From Vespula vulgaris (Eukaryota > Arthropoda > Insecta > Hymenoptera > Vespidae), in contig NC_066586.1 in assembly GCF_905475345.1 (NCBI RefSeq), forward strand, positions 18,891,812 to 18,955,811: 64,000 nucleotides of DNA. Reading direction: 5' to 3'. Below, piece by piece: positions 48,906 through 59,632 of this stretch (positions are counted from its first letter, which is position 1; every line of letters starts with the position of its first letter). The translations under genes were made by a program, and so were the position numbers. A model generated the notes under the pieces. The model was given only the letters and a program-made list of their open reading frames with translations, was not told the DNA's origin and ran no database searches.

Positions 48906-49257
48906 GTTATGTCGTGCGAGTGATCGTGTGATAAAACAAAAAAAGATCGTCGTAATATAATTCGTCTTTTCGTTCGAATTCAAATCTCGAGGAGTGCTCG
49001 TAGTATGTATATGTACATACATACATGCATATATATAGGTTAAAAATTAGTGCAAAATAATAGAAGATTATTTCTCTCGTCCGAAGGTTCGGCGAGTACT
49101 CTGCGAGCTCCTCAACTTCGGAGATACTCGGTTCTTTGCCGAGTACGAAGAGAGAGTGAGAGGTAAAGAATAAGAGAGAGAGAGAGAGAGAAAGCAAGAG
49201 AGAAAGAAAGAGGAGAGGTGGCGATAGTGTGGGAGAAAAGAGGAGGAGAAAAAGGAG

Positions 49258-49333
49258 GAGTAGTGTAGTAAAGTAGTATAGTAGTAATAGTAGTAGTAGT
49301 AATAGTAGTAGTAGTGTAGTGGAGTAGTAAAGT
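49258..49333. repeat. (TAG)n trinucleotide tract
   Basis: About 25 TAG/TAA/TGG units; nearly all purine plus T on the plus strand. Confidence 0.9.
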
Positions 49334-50204
49334 GCCGCTGGAGTGGTACTGGATCGGAGAGGGGAGAAGAGCGTCCATGACGACCTAACCTCTGTGTGCG
49401 CGCAACCGGTGCGTCCCGTGTTCTACGTGTTTCTTGTACAACGTCGTCCTCGTCCTTATCGTCATCGTCCTCGTCGTCATTTTTCGTCATGAATCGTCCT
49501 TCTTTTCTTATTCCTATATAATATTCGTACATATTCCCTTCTCGTATAATTTATTGAAGCCTAACGAACACGACGACATCGTTCGATATATATACCGTTA
49601 ACCCATCCTCGTTCGATTCCGGGTTTCAATGAACTTCACGAAAGATATCATTTGGATTAACCACAGTCGGAGTTGTTGGTCCGAGTTCCACGTACTTACT
49701 TTCTTATTTACTTACTTACTCGGTTAAACTTCGAAACGCGCGGGATACGTTCCTGTTATTCGTTCTCTCTCTCTCTCTTTCTGTTTCTCTTTCTATCTCT
49801 GTCTTTCTCTCTCTCTCCCGTTCGCTTTCTCTCGTTCGTGCTCGTTCGGCTTTTAGACGAGGAGTAGGGTGCAACCTGTTGAGAAGAACGGACAGGACGG
49901 ATACAGACCCACAGAGAAAGAGAAAGAGGGAGAGGAAGATGGCATTTCGTATTGAAATATCTACGATTTCTTCGGATTACTATCTAACGAACTAATCGAC
50001 TGTGTTCAACCATAGAAGAGGAATAACAAAGTAAAAGAAAGAATGAAAAATATTACGGAATAATCGTTCGATTATACGAAACAAAAAAAAACAGAAATTA
50101 AATTTATAAAGACTGAAAGAAAGAAAGAGAAAGAGAGAGAGAAAGAGAAAGAGAGAAAGAGTGAAACGTCGTACAAAGAAGAATTTTGGAATCTTTAACG
50201 GTGA

Positions 50205-50214
50205 GTCACGTGAC
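50205..50214. promoter_or_regulatory. GTCACGTGAC palindrome (CLEAR/M-box type E-box)
   Basis: A perfect 10-bp palindrome around CACGTG. This exact sequence is the established binding site of the MITF/TFE bHLH-ZIP family. It overlaps a donor-like ACG|GTGAGT at 50201, so its meaning here is uncertain. Confidence 0.35.
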
Positions 50215-50290
50215 ACGTTGCAACTGTGCACCGTCCTAAGTTGGATCTTAGGAACTTCGGCAACAACTACCTGTTTACGGTTTGTCTCTA

Positions 50291-50335
<45 letters not shown>

Positions 50336-50484
50336 CTACCTCTTGCGCGCGCGCACGCTCGTGCGTGACCCTGCGCGCAGCGTTATTTGCTCTTCCTCTC
50401 TCTTTTCTTCTTACCTACTATTCATACATAGATACGTAGTACGTTCCCGCTCGTATAATACGTGTATTCATCGTTGGAATGCAG

Positions 50485-50550
50485 GAACGTTCGCGTGTGT
50501 TGCCCCGGTGATTTTCACCACGCCGGAAACGTCGAAAGTGCATTATCTCG
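50485..50550 (+). CDS. Candidate 66-nt cassette exon
   Basis: GGAATGCAG ends at 50484 and TCG|GTACGT starts at 50551. The 66 nt between them are open in one phase (two bases, 21 codons, one base), reading TFACVAPVIFTTPETSKVHYL, so the exon would be symmetric, phase 1 to phase 1. The acceptor has only a modest pyrimidine tract and the donor is not consensus. It could instead be 5' UTR of the promoter block. Not recognised. Confidence 0.2.
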
Positions 50551-50910
50551 GTACGTCAGTGGTGTGTTTATATTGGTGTTTTTAAAGTGGTGGTATCACG
50601 GAGTGCGAGTGTCTATACATATGTGATAATCGTTTCACGACTAAGTGCGTTTTCGGTGGGTACGTTGAAATTATCAAGAAATTTTCTTCGTTTTTCTTTC
50701 ATTGTTATTATTATTATTATTTGTTTTTCTTTGTTTTTCTTTTTTCTTTTTATTTTGTAAGAAAACGAAGCGAGTAGTGTCCAACGGAGCAGAGATTTAA
50801 GAACAAGCAATTTTTAGTACGTATCATTGCTCGAGATATGCTGGTAGCTTTCGATACCGTCGAATATGCAATAATCCACGTAGAAATTCTGTTTTTCTTT
50901 TTTTTTGTTT

Positions 50911-50981
50911 TATATATATATATATATATAATTTATATAGAAATTTATATATATAAAATTTGTATAGTAGAATTTATATAG

Positions 50982-51015
<34 letters not shown>
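50911..51015. repeat. Interrupted (TA)n tract
   Basis: Three TA runs separated by the related phrases ATTTATATAGAA and AAATTTGTATAGTAGAA; a degenerate duplication of about 30 bp. Confidence 0.9.
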
Positions 51016-51017
<2 letters not shown>

Positions 51018-51700
51018 CTCTCTTTTCTTTTCCTTTTTCTCATGTTTTTCTTTCTTTCTGTCAGATTTACGTCGTGTAAATGTGTATTTCGTCGTCGTCG
51101 TCGTCGTCGTCCGTCTTCGCGACTAACGCAAACTTGCGGTTATCCGTCGTCTTTCCTGCCAACGAGGTTGCTCGTTTTACGATCACCGATAAAGCACGTT
51201 TTCTTGCGAGCGAGAGGAACCATGTACAATATACATACATACATACATACATATATACGTATGTATGTACACGAGTGTACACATCAGTCTCCCTTGTTAG
51301 TTCATTTCACAACATCGAAGAGGTACCATCGTGTCCCTTTTTTTTTCGTTTCCTTAACTCGTTCAGACACGCGAAAGTTATATTCCTTTTTCTTTCCTTC
51401 TCCGTTTTTTTTTTGTTTTTGAAAAAGATACGATATCGCTGCGAGAGAAACGTAGCGTGAATTGAGAATCGTCGGGCGCGCGTAAGCCCGGGAAATTCAA
51501 ACGTTCGAACGTTCGATTCGCTCGTATCGTTATTGATTCGACATTGTTCTTCTTCTTCTTCTTTTTTTATTTCTATCAGTTTTTTCCTTTATTTCGAAAT
51601 AACAGTATAAATAGTATTTCACAGAAATGATGAACGTTTTTTTTTTTTTCAATTTTTAAACGATCTACTTTTTCTTTGTTTATATATTAAATGAAAATAT

Positions 51701-51709
<9 letters not shown>

Positions 51710-51743
<34 letters not shown>
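51710..51743. repeat. (TA)n microsatellite
   Basis: About 16 perfect TA units. Confidence 0.95.
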
Positions 51744-51746
<3 letters not shown>

Positions 51747-52961
51747 CTTTTATAAAAATCAATGGAAGAATTAAATGCGAAGTAAAATTAGAACTAAAAC
51801 GTAGGAATAATAGAAACGTTTAGATTTTCTCCGTTAATGTTTTCGATTCGTTACGGTTCAAAAAGTTACGTCGTACTACATACGTATACGTACATATTCT
51901 CTTTGTATGTATCGGTATTGCGTTACAACTTTTTACCGGCTTATTCATTCGTTGCGAGAAATCGCATTGTTCTATGTTTCACGCGCATCGCTAACGCTTC
52001 TAATAGGTCTCCTGTTCGTTTTAATGGTATAACATAATATACACGGTGTGTGACTGACATGACCGATAGATATATATATAAATGTTTAGATTCAACTAAC
52101 AGTTGTACTCTTATGTTTAAATAAAGTACGGATGTTTTTTTCTTTTTCTTTTCTTGTGTTTCTTTTTTTTTTTCTTCGTATCGTCCGATCGATATCGATC
52201 CATATCGAATTTATTTTAACAATAATATTATCATCTTAACTTTTTCGACGTAACAACTTGTACGACAAGCGATACCGCACGTTAAATACAGTCTTTTACG
52301 TAGTTTGCGATAAGTCTGCCGTCCATAGAGGGTGGTAAAACTCGTACAGAAAGTTGGAAGGTGTATAGGTGAGAGGAAAAAAGGGAAGAAGGGAACGATA
52401 GCAATATCTTACAACGAAGTTATCTACCCGTAGCTTCGTTTATCGTTTTCTACTACTACAACTTTTACGCGATCCGAAAGCATCGGTGTATCTGTTTCCA
52501 AAAAGAAAAAAAAAAAAGAAAGAAAGAAAGAAAGAAATCAGGTTTTGGCCCCGACTCTCCGTTACTATCGATCGATTGCAACGTCGCGTCACCTGGAAAA
52601 GCTTTCGAATTTTTCGTTCAAAAAATAAAGAAAAGAAAAGGAAAGAAAAAGGAAAAAGACGGAGAAAAACGGAAAAGAGAGACAGAGAGAGAGAGAGAGA
52701 GTTTTTCAATCAAGGAAACAGCTTTTTTCGCGATACCAAAAATTCTTTCTGGATCAATCGTTTTTTAAACTTGATTTCCTTCACTTTTTTGTTCCTCTCG
52801 TTTTTATTTATTCGTTTATTTTTCATTTTTGTTTGTTTTTTTTTTTTTTTTACGTGACTTTGATAGATCGCACTTATTACGTATGTATCAATAGGATCGA
52901 ATTAGAACGTATTAAAGAAGAATCAACGTTAGGTTTTTATATTAGAATAAAGTATATTAGA

Positions 52962-53101
52962 GTAGCTTTCTGGTGTCTGCGAATAACGCGTCTCAATTTT
53001 GTAAGGAGATCGTAGAATTCAACTTTCGTGATACCCTTGTTCAAAGAAAGTCTTGCAATAGTCGGCTACCTGCGGAGAAGACCACGTTGTACTACTTGTT
53101 G
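52962..53101 (+). CDS. Candidate exon with donor TTG|GTATGT
   Basis: After a TAG that can serve as an acceptor end (TATATTAG), one frame is open to TTG|GTATGT at 53102. It reads like ordinary protein (SANNASQFCKEIVEFNFRDT, then a basic QRKSCNSRLPAEK segment). The upstream pyrimidine tract is poor and the downstream intron would open with a (TA)n array. This could be part of an alternative 5' exon of the gene starting at 54454, or a chance frame. Confidence 0.18.
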
Positions 53102-53106
53102 GTATG

Positions 53107-53108
<2 letters not shown>

Positions 53109-53164
<56 letters not shown>
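53109..53164. repeat. (TA)n microsatellite, about 27 units
   Basis: The TA array begins right after GTATGTATAA and is one of the two longest TA arrays in the window. Confidence 0.97.
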
Positions 53165-53168
<4 letters not shown>

Positions 53169-53640
53169 GTACTACAGAACGTACTTTCACTGATCGATCA
53201 GCCAGGGCGTGCAATTTACCGGTCGTACTCGGTTATATACTATTTTCACTTCTTCGGGGGCATCTACTAACCTTTCCTAGTACACTGTACTTAAGAAGAA
53301 AGAAAAAAAATCGTCCTTTGAGAAGGCAAAGTAGAAAACGCGATTTCACGATTTCATTATTTTATTATACATATTTTATTATTTTCTTAAACGATCGTTA
53401 TCTTTTTCTATTTCTTTTTTTTTCTTTTTTTTTTTTTTCTTTTTTTCTTTATCAAGGAAGTATTAGCGAGTTCGTACGAAGGTCGTACGAGGAAAGGCTT
53501 CGAGTCATTTGATATTTATTTTCTCGTACAAAAAAGAAAAAGGAGCAAAAAAGTAAACGAAAAAGAAATTAAGAAAAAAAAAATATATATATATTATATA
53601 AAAAAAGAAAAAAGTTGGGTGTACAAGAGGATTACGATCA

Positions 53641-54453
53641 AGTCACGTGGGGTCACGGCTGCCTGGCTCCCCTCTCTCTCTCTCTCTCTCTCTCGCTCGT
53701 TTCCTCTTTTTCTCTCTTTCACTCGCGCTCGTCCTTACGGACTTTCGTGTACGTCTCTCCTCGTTCCACTTTCACGGACGTATGTATCGTGGGACTAACA
53801 CCCACCTGCAACTCGCGACGTGTTCAGGACTTAGGGCTGCAACACGAGTAGAGATAGTATCGCGTGTACCGTTTCACCGTGTGGGCGATTTCGAAACCGT
53901 TTTACACCGTGGTCTCTCTCTCTCTCTCTCTTTCTCTCTTTCTCTTTCTTTTACTATCTCTCCGTCTCTCTCTCTCTCTCTCTCTCTCCTTCTCTTCTCT
54001 TCTCAATGATATTCAGAAGAATCTCGAGGCGTATCGAATCTCTGCTCGTTTTCATTTAATCCAATTTCATTTCTAATCCGTTTAAAATGTTACGAAAAAA
54101 TTCTTTAATCGTGACACGTTTAAAGGAAGGTACGTTCGGTGATGCATTCTCGACGTGTACAAGCTACCAACAAGAGGCTCCGATCTGAATTTTAAAATCG
54201 ATCTAATCGATATATACGTACATACACATATACACACAAACACACACACACACACATATATATCTGTGCGTGTGTATATGGAGAAATTATAGTTTTCTAG
54301 TTTTAACTATTGTGCTTTCGTACTCAATCGAGTTCTCGTGTGAATCAAGTGAAAGAAATATGTGCCTCGGCTCGATTTGAACGATCGGATTAATTGTGGA
54401 TTAAACTCGAATCCTGATCGACAGTTAAGGTCAATCCAGCGAGATACAAAAGG
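53641..54453 (+). promoter_or_regulatory. Promoter or 5' UTR region of the 54454 first exon
   Basis: It begins with GTCACGTGGGGTCACGG (an E-box next to a GGGTCA half site). It has CT at 53673-53694, a GC-balanced island at about 53740-53910, then CT at 53911-53998 and CA/TA at 54226-54280. The last 150 bases (54300-54453) lack repeats and lead directly to the ATG. An in-frame TGA at 54415-54417 marks the sequence before the ATG as untranslated. The start site cannot be placed. A CAG at 54422-54424 might be a 5'-UTR acceptor. Confidence 0.4.
53911..53998. repeat. (CT)n microsatellite
   Basis: Two CT runs separated by TTTC/ACTATC variants. Confidence 0.95.
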
Positions 54454-54528
54454 ATGACCACCAGAAGGAAGAAGAAGTCGCAGGACGGATTCCTCAAGAA
54501 GGTTTCGAGTCTGTTTAATCTCGACACG
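54454..54528 (+). CDS. First coding exon: 25 residues, basic patch plus amphipathic helix
   Basis: The ATG at 54454 has an in-frame TGA upstream (54415-54417) with no ATG between, so it is the likely initiator. Twenty-five codons run to a donor ACG|GTGAGT at 54529, ending on a complete codon. The peptide starts MTTRRKKKSQ, a basic patch, and continues DGFLKKVSSLFNLDT. There F13, L14, V17, L20 and F21 fall on one face of a helix, with K15 and K16 opposite. A basic stretch followed by an amphipathic helix is a common membrane- or partner-binding N terminus (established as a class; inferred here). The codons use many AAG, CTC and TTC, unlike the AT-rich surroundings. I do not recognise the gene. 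The next exon is not evident in the window; TTTTTCAG at 54753-54760 is a possible acceptor, but the frame after it stops within 24 codons. Confidence 0.65.
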
Positions 54529-55964
54529 GTGAGTCACCATATATTTCGCCGTATCGCGAATTCGAGATTCCATGATTCGCGTATTTTCTCGGGTATACTC
54601 GATCGCGATGGCAATATATCGTCAGCGAATTTTTTCGATCCTTCCTTCGTTCGACCGAAATAGATACTCTCTATATGCGAGAGAAAAATCTTCGATTCGA
54701 TATAAAAATAATTAAGACGAACGAATGTCGACTTAACGAAAGAAAATTTTTCTTTTTCAGCCGACCTATTTAATGCCGATCGTTTTCTCTACCTTTCATT
54801 GTTATGTCTATTTCGACATAAACAATGATTAAAAAAACTCGATAACGTTATCGGATTATCTAATTAATTTCGCTTTTGATATCCATCTTCTTTTACCGTT
54901 AGAAAATGATGTTCACCGTCGAACTCGTAAAGTTTTCAATTAGTCAGTTAATTTTCAGTTATTCGATTCCACGTAATGGCAATGTCACGTTCTTGATTAT
55001 TCATTAGCGGAATTAGCAGCTTAATAACGTAGTACCGTTGCTAGTCATTATTGGGCAACGATATGGATTCGCGTACTCTGTATTTTAATATAGAAACGCA
55101 ACGAGGAGATCGAGAGGCGTTACAATTATCGAATCTAATTTGACGTCGTTCGTTAATTAAAAGTATTCCCTTCGATCTCCCCACCGTGGTCCCTTGAGAG
55201 AAACAATTTTCTATCTACCCTTTTCCACCCTTCAACATCGACGTTCCAACGCCCTACCCATTCCTACCCCTCTTCCGTACGTTAACGTTATCGTAATAAA
55301 TATCGAATGTCAGTTCGGTTTTCGAAAAATATTATTTTTCTTGGAAACTTTTATTAATACGTATATTTTCGATCGTTTTTGCCATCTATACCTATACTAC
55401 TCGATATTTGATATTACGCGTGTATTTAGTTTTTATTATCGCCAGTTGTATCAAAGATTGTGTTACCGTCATCGAAATCACATATATCATTATCGATAAT
55501 ATGGAAATATTATCATTATCGAAAACATGGAAATGAATTTTGCGATGTCATCGATCTAATATACTCGTTGATCTTCCTTCTTCTTTCTTCTTTTTTTGTT
55601 CTTTTCTCTCTCTCTCTCTCTTCTTTTTTATCGAGATTGTGAAATATTTATAATATTGAATTCAAGTTATAATTCGATACTATCGTTGTTTGCACTCGCA
55701 TTGGATCATTTCTCGTTTGACAAAGAAATATAGTTTGGTAAGATCGAGTTTTTCCTTTTCCTTTTTTTTTTCTTCGTTAAATAGAATTTCTTGCGACTTT
55801 GAGATCCTACAAACTTTCAACCCCCTCTCTCTCTCTCTTTCTCCCTCTCTCTTTCTCTATTTTCTTTTCTTCTTTCTTTCCTTTTTCTTTTTTTCCTACG
55901 ACTATCCATTTCAAGGTACACAATTCGATAGTCTCGCGAACGTAAAAGAAGAAAGGAAAGAAAA

Positions 55965-56002
55965 GTTGTTGTCGTCGTCGTTGTCGTCGTTGTCGTTGTC
56001 GT
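55965..56002. repeat. (GTC/GTT)n trinucleotide tract
   Basis: About 12 units, in the same orientation as the tracts at 1606, 31505, 48743 and 62126. Confidence 0.9.
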
Positions 56003-56063
56003 TTGATCATTTTTCTTGGTTTCTCCATGGCGTTTCATACGATAGGAAAACGTGGAATAACTC

Positions 56064-56098
56064 GACAAGAAAGAAAGAGAGAGAGAGAAAGGAAGAAA

Positions 56099-56131
<33 letters not shown>

Positions 56132-56141
56132 GAAGAGAGAT
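56064..56141. repeat. (GAAA)n/(GA)n purine tract
   Basis: GA and GGAA units, then about seven perfect GAAA units at 56104-56131. It is purine only on the plus strand. Confidence 0.9.
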
Positions 56142-56335
56142 GGTTTCTTAGGTTGAAGCTGGTCAAGGGAGTAGCTTGGTTTAACGAAAAATAAAGAGAG
56201 AGGGAGAGAGAGAGAGAACTGAAGAAAAGAACGTAGGAGAAACCGCGGAACATAAACAACGTCGTAACGTTCGGAGTGCAATTGTCGGCTTTTCAAGAGA
56301 GGAACGTCAAGAGAAAGACAGCTAGAGAGACAGCA

Positions 56336-56338
<3 letters not shown>

Positions 56339-56381
<43 letters not shown>
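56339..56381. repeat. (GA)n microsatellite
   Basis: About 20 GA units with one AA interruption. Confidence 0.95.
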
Positions 56382-56384
<3 letters not shown>

Positions 56385-56654
56385 TCAAACGAGTTGACTA
56401 TTCTACTACGTCGTTCTATAGAATCGTTTTTATTTCTCTTTTTATAAACGTTCGCGAGGTTGACAAAATATTAATCATCGTATTTAGATAAGACGGAGGT
56501 ATTAGGACTACGTATGATGTATATGTAAGTACGACGTATATATGTACGTATATACGTGTGTGTGTGTGTGTGTGTGAGACAATTTTGTCATAAGAAAAAA
56601 AAGTATCACAGTTCGTAATTTATTAAAAGTCGTCGAATTAGAAGCAAAAGAAAT

Positions 56655-56685
56655 AGAAGAAGAAGAAGAAGAAGAAGAAGAAGAA
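56655..56685. repeat. (GAA)n trinucleotide tract
   Basis: Ten perfect GAA units. Confidence 0.95.
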
Positions 56686-58562
56686 TGCGATAAACGCGTG
56701 TGGATCCCAGACTCGTCTCACGAAGGTCACACTGATATTCGATTGCGCTCGATATAAACACATATTGTACATATGTACATATGTATGTACTTACGTGCAC
56801 GGTACGAGTACTACGCACGTGGACGATGAGCCGACGTTCTCTTACGCAAGCACGTTGCTGGTTGCTCTCACGCTTACTTGAGAAAGATAGATAGATCGAC
56901 AGAGGGAGAAAGAGAGAGAGAGATAACTCGTTCGTAGGCATAACACGAACAAGTAGGAGACGTAAAAAAGAATGAGGGAGAGAGAGAGAGAGAGAGACGG
57001 AAATGCACACGCGATGCATAGAGGAACCTCCTTCGTTAATGCGTGTCAATTATCGTCGACCTGTTTATCGTGATTTCGTAACGCTTCGCGTTCGTATACC
57101 TACATACTTACATGCTTATGCACGATCGAACGTGTTAACTGGGCCACGACGACCTTGATCTCCTTTGGATTTCCATGAGTAGACGAAAGTTTTACATTTG
57201 AATTACTCGTTTATATAGACAGTCATTAAAAGGAACGATTTCTTGTTCCGAGTTCAACGTTCTTTTCCTTAGATATATCGGTTATATCGTATCTAGCAAA
57301 AAATAAATGTAAGGATTATTACACATACATATACTTTTGTATATATTTTATATATATTTTACATACATATATATATATATATGTATGTATAATGTATGCA
57401 TGTAGAGGATAAATTATAACAACAGAAATTCCCTTTCATTTTGCGAAGTTAATTCTCCTAGGAACGACCTTGCCCTGACTTTGTTACGCTTAGAGACGAG
57501 GGTGAAATTCGTGGCCGATTTAAAGCCGCAACAAGGCCGCAAAGCGTTACCAATCCAAAGTGCAATCGAAATCGTAGCCGCACTACGTACGTTTTCCTTT
57601 CTCTCTCTCTCTCTCTCTCTGTCTGTCTGCCCCTCGATAACAACAATCCCGATAGTGTCCCAACAGTGTACGGGTGACTATGCGTCGCACTCCGGCCGTT
57701 ACCAAAATGCCATTGAATGGAACGTTTCACGGTAGGTTTGCCGAGAGCAGGCAGCCGCCATACGTTACATGCCAGACGTGAACACCAACCCTCGTCCTAC
57801 GTTCTCTGTCTTTCTATCTCTCTCCAACATTCACATCCCCCATGCACGCGTATGCATAGCGTATTGGCATTCCCCGTATTCTTTGAAATCGTTCAAGAGT
57901 TCCTCTTAGAGTTCCTCTTTATCTTTTTTCTAAAGAATTACTTTCATGTTGCGTGTGCGTGTGTACACATATGTACATATAGATACGCTTCTTTCTATTC
58001 TAAAAGTTTATAAATTTCTCAACCAACTTCGTCCTCCTCCCTCATTCTTTTTTCCTCTCTCTTTTTCCTTCCTTCTCTCTTCCATTATGTCGAAAGGTAG
58101 AAAATAATCTTACAAAAGTAGACTCATTATCGTTCTCGAACGACGCGATCTTCTGCTAATATCTATATTCCCTCACACTCGGTATAATTAACTTGTAAGA
58201 GTTTGTAATTCGTCGAGAAGGGAGGGATCATCGATCGAGGATTTACTCAGGTATAATGGAGTTCCCTTCTTGAACTTTTCCGACGACAAAAATTCGTGCC
58301 GCGGAAGAGGAGCAATCTCTCGGTTGAACGAACAGCTCGACGTTCTCTTCCACCTTTTCCTCTCGATCCTCCTACTCCTACTCTTATTCCTTCTCCACCT
58401 TCTACTCTCTCCTCTTCTTACTCCTCTCGCATGGAAACTCTCGAGATCGCTTTGAGGAGGGAAGGATAGCGTCTCTCGGCCGAAGGCAGTGACGTAGCGC
58501 TTCCGGATACACGATAAATTGGATCGTTCTCCCTCGGCGACCTTACCACCTCCCGGAGTGAC

Positions 58563-58591
58563 TTTCCTCTTCCTCTTCTTACTCCTCCTAC

Positions 58592-58623
<32 letters not shown>

Positions 58624-58629
58624 TCTTCC
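58563..58629. repeat. (CTT/CTC)n pyrimidine tract
   Basis: CTT and CTC triplets over 66 bp, with a related CTC/CTA block at about 58350-58430. Confidence 0.9.
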
Positions 58630-58633
58630 ACTA

Positions 58634-58703
58634 CTTCACTTCACCTCATCTCGCCTCACCTCGCCTCACCACACCTCACCACACCTCACCTCACTTCACC
58701 TCC
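58634..58703. repeat. (CCTCA)n pentanucleotide minisatellite rich in CACCT
   Basis: About 14 five-base units (TCACC, CCTCA, CACAC, TCGCC variants). It carries several CACCT cores, the established site type of zinc-finger repressors of the Snail/ZEB class. Whether this matters is unknown. Confidence 0.8.
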
Positions 58704-59112
58704 GGCCGCTCCCATAGCAAACCCCACGCAGCGTGCTGCCTGGGAAAACGTACGGGCCTTGGGAATCGAGCGGCGTGAGTTTAGATCCCAAACGGTAACG
58801 ACGCCGTCCGGAATCCACCCTACCTTCCCCCATCGTCCCTTACCACCCTTCTCTCTTTCTTCTCTACCACGTGAAGAAGCACCGGAAACTGCCGGTACAT
58901 AAACGTTACGTTCCCGGCAATTCGCCAGTGCCTTTTTCACTCTACTACACCTTCAGTCTCTAGTCTCCTTTCTATACGCACGTTTTATATCCTATTCTTT
59001 TATTTCCATATACAGATTTGATAGGATCTCTCTCTCCCTCTCTCTTTATTCTTTTTCTTTTATTTTTCTATATTTTGTATTTTAGTTTAATTTCTTTTTT
59101 ATTTTATTTTCT

Positions 59113-59128
59113 TCTCTCTCTCTCTCTT

Positions 59129-59183
<55 letters not shown>

Positions 59184-59190
59184 CTATCTC
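59113..59190. repeat. (CT)n-(TATC)n compound microsatellite
   Basis: A CT run, then about 13 perfect TATC units at 59130-59183. The GATA orientation is on the minus strand. Confidence 0.97.
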
Positions 59191-59298
59191 TCTTGTTTTC
59201 TTTTCATCAAAAATTCTTTTTATTACGCGAAATTGTATTTCAGATTCTACAAAGAAAGCGGACATATTTTAGGTTCGGCAAGTTTTATGTTTCTTTCT

Positions 59299-59329
<31 letters not shown>

Positions 59330-59632
59330 CTCTCCTTTCTCCGTTTCACCCGATGTTTGTACAAAAAATTCGCTTGGATTTGGGAAGCGAACGAGAAACA
59401 GCGAGTATCGATGAAAATCCTCGTGGCGATGCGGAACTCCACGGTTAAAACTTCGGACAAATCGTGGTTAAACATGCGCACCTCGGGCTCGGATTAAATC
59501 CGTATGGCAAAGTTTGCCTATAAATCATTGGGATTCTAGTTTGGACGAATTCGTCGGGATGACGTTGGATTTATTCTTTTTTTTTGAGTGTGTGTGTGTT
59601 TTTTTTTATCTTCTATCCTAACCCCCATTTTT

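Larger units (their letters stand above)
48561..49560 (+). promoter_or_regulatory. CpG-rich promoter-like block
   Basis: This is the most CpG-rich kilobase seen. It carries an inverted CCAAT box (ATTGGCC at 48620-48626), a perfect cAMP-response palindrome TGACGTCA at 48711-48718, a GCGGC/GCCGC-rich stretch and a long GTC/CGC tract. This combination is typical of promoters and 5' UTRs. The direction is assumed from the plus-strand first coding exon at 54454; no TATA box or defined start site can be shown. Confidence 0.4.
49561..53640. other. Promoter-proximal noncoding belt with candidate small exons
   Basis: No long gene is supported. GTCACGTGAC at 50205-50214 and candidate exons at 50485-50550 and 52962-53101 are listed separately. 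CT lies at 49765-49778 and 50297-50332, (TCG)n at 51089-51111, (ACAT)n-(ATGT)n at 51230-51270 and GA at 52685-52701. An AACGTTCGAACGTT palindrome is at 51500-51513. The rest is A- or T-rich. Confidence 0.5.

Noticed and set aside
48618..49022. Poly-Thr and poly-Val ORFs over the GTC tract
   Set aside because: Translations of the trinucleotide repeat on each strand.
54753..54850. Possible second exon after TTTTTCAG at 54753-54760
   Set aside because: In phase with the 54454 exon it stops after about 24 codons and shows no donor; composition is intron-like.
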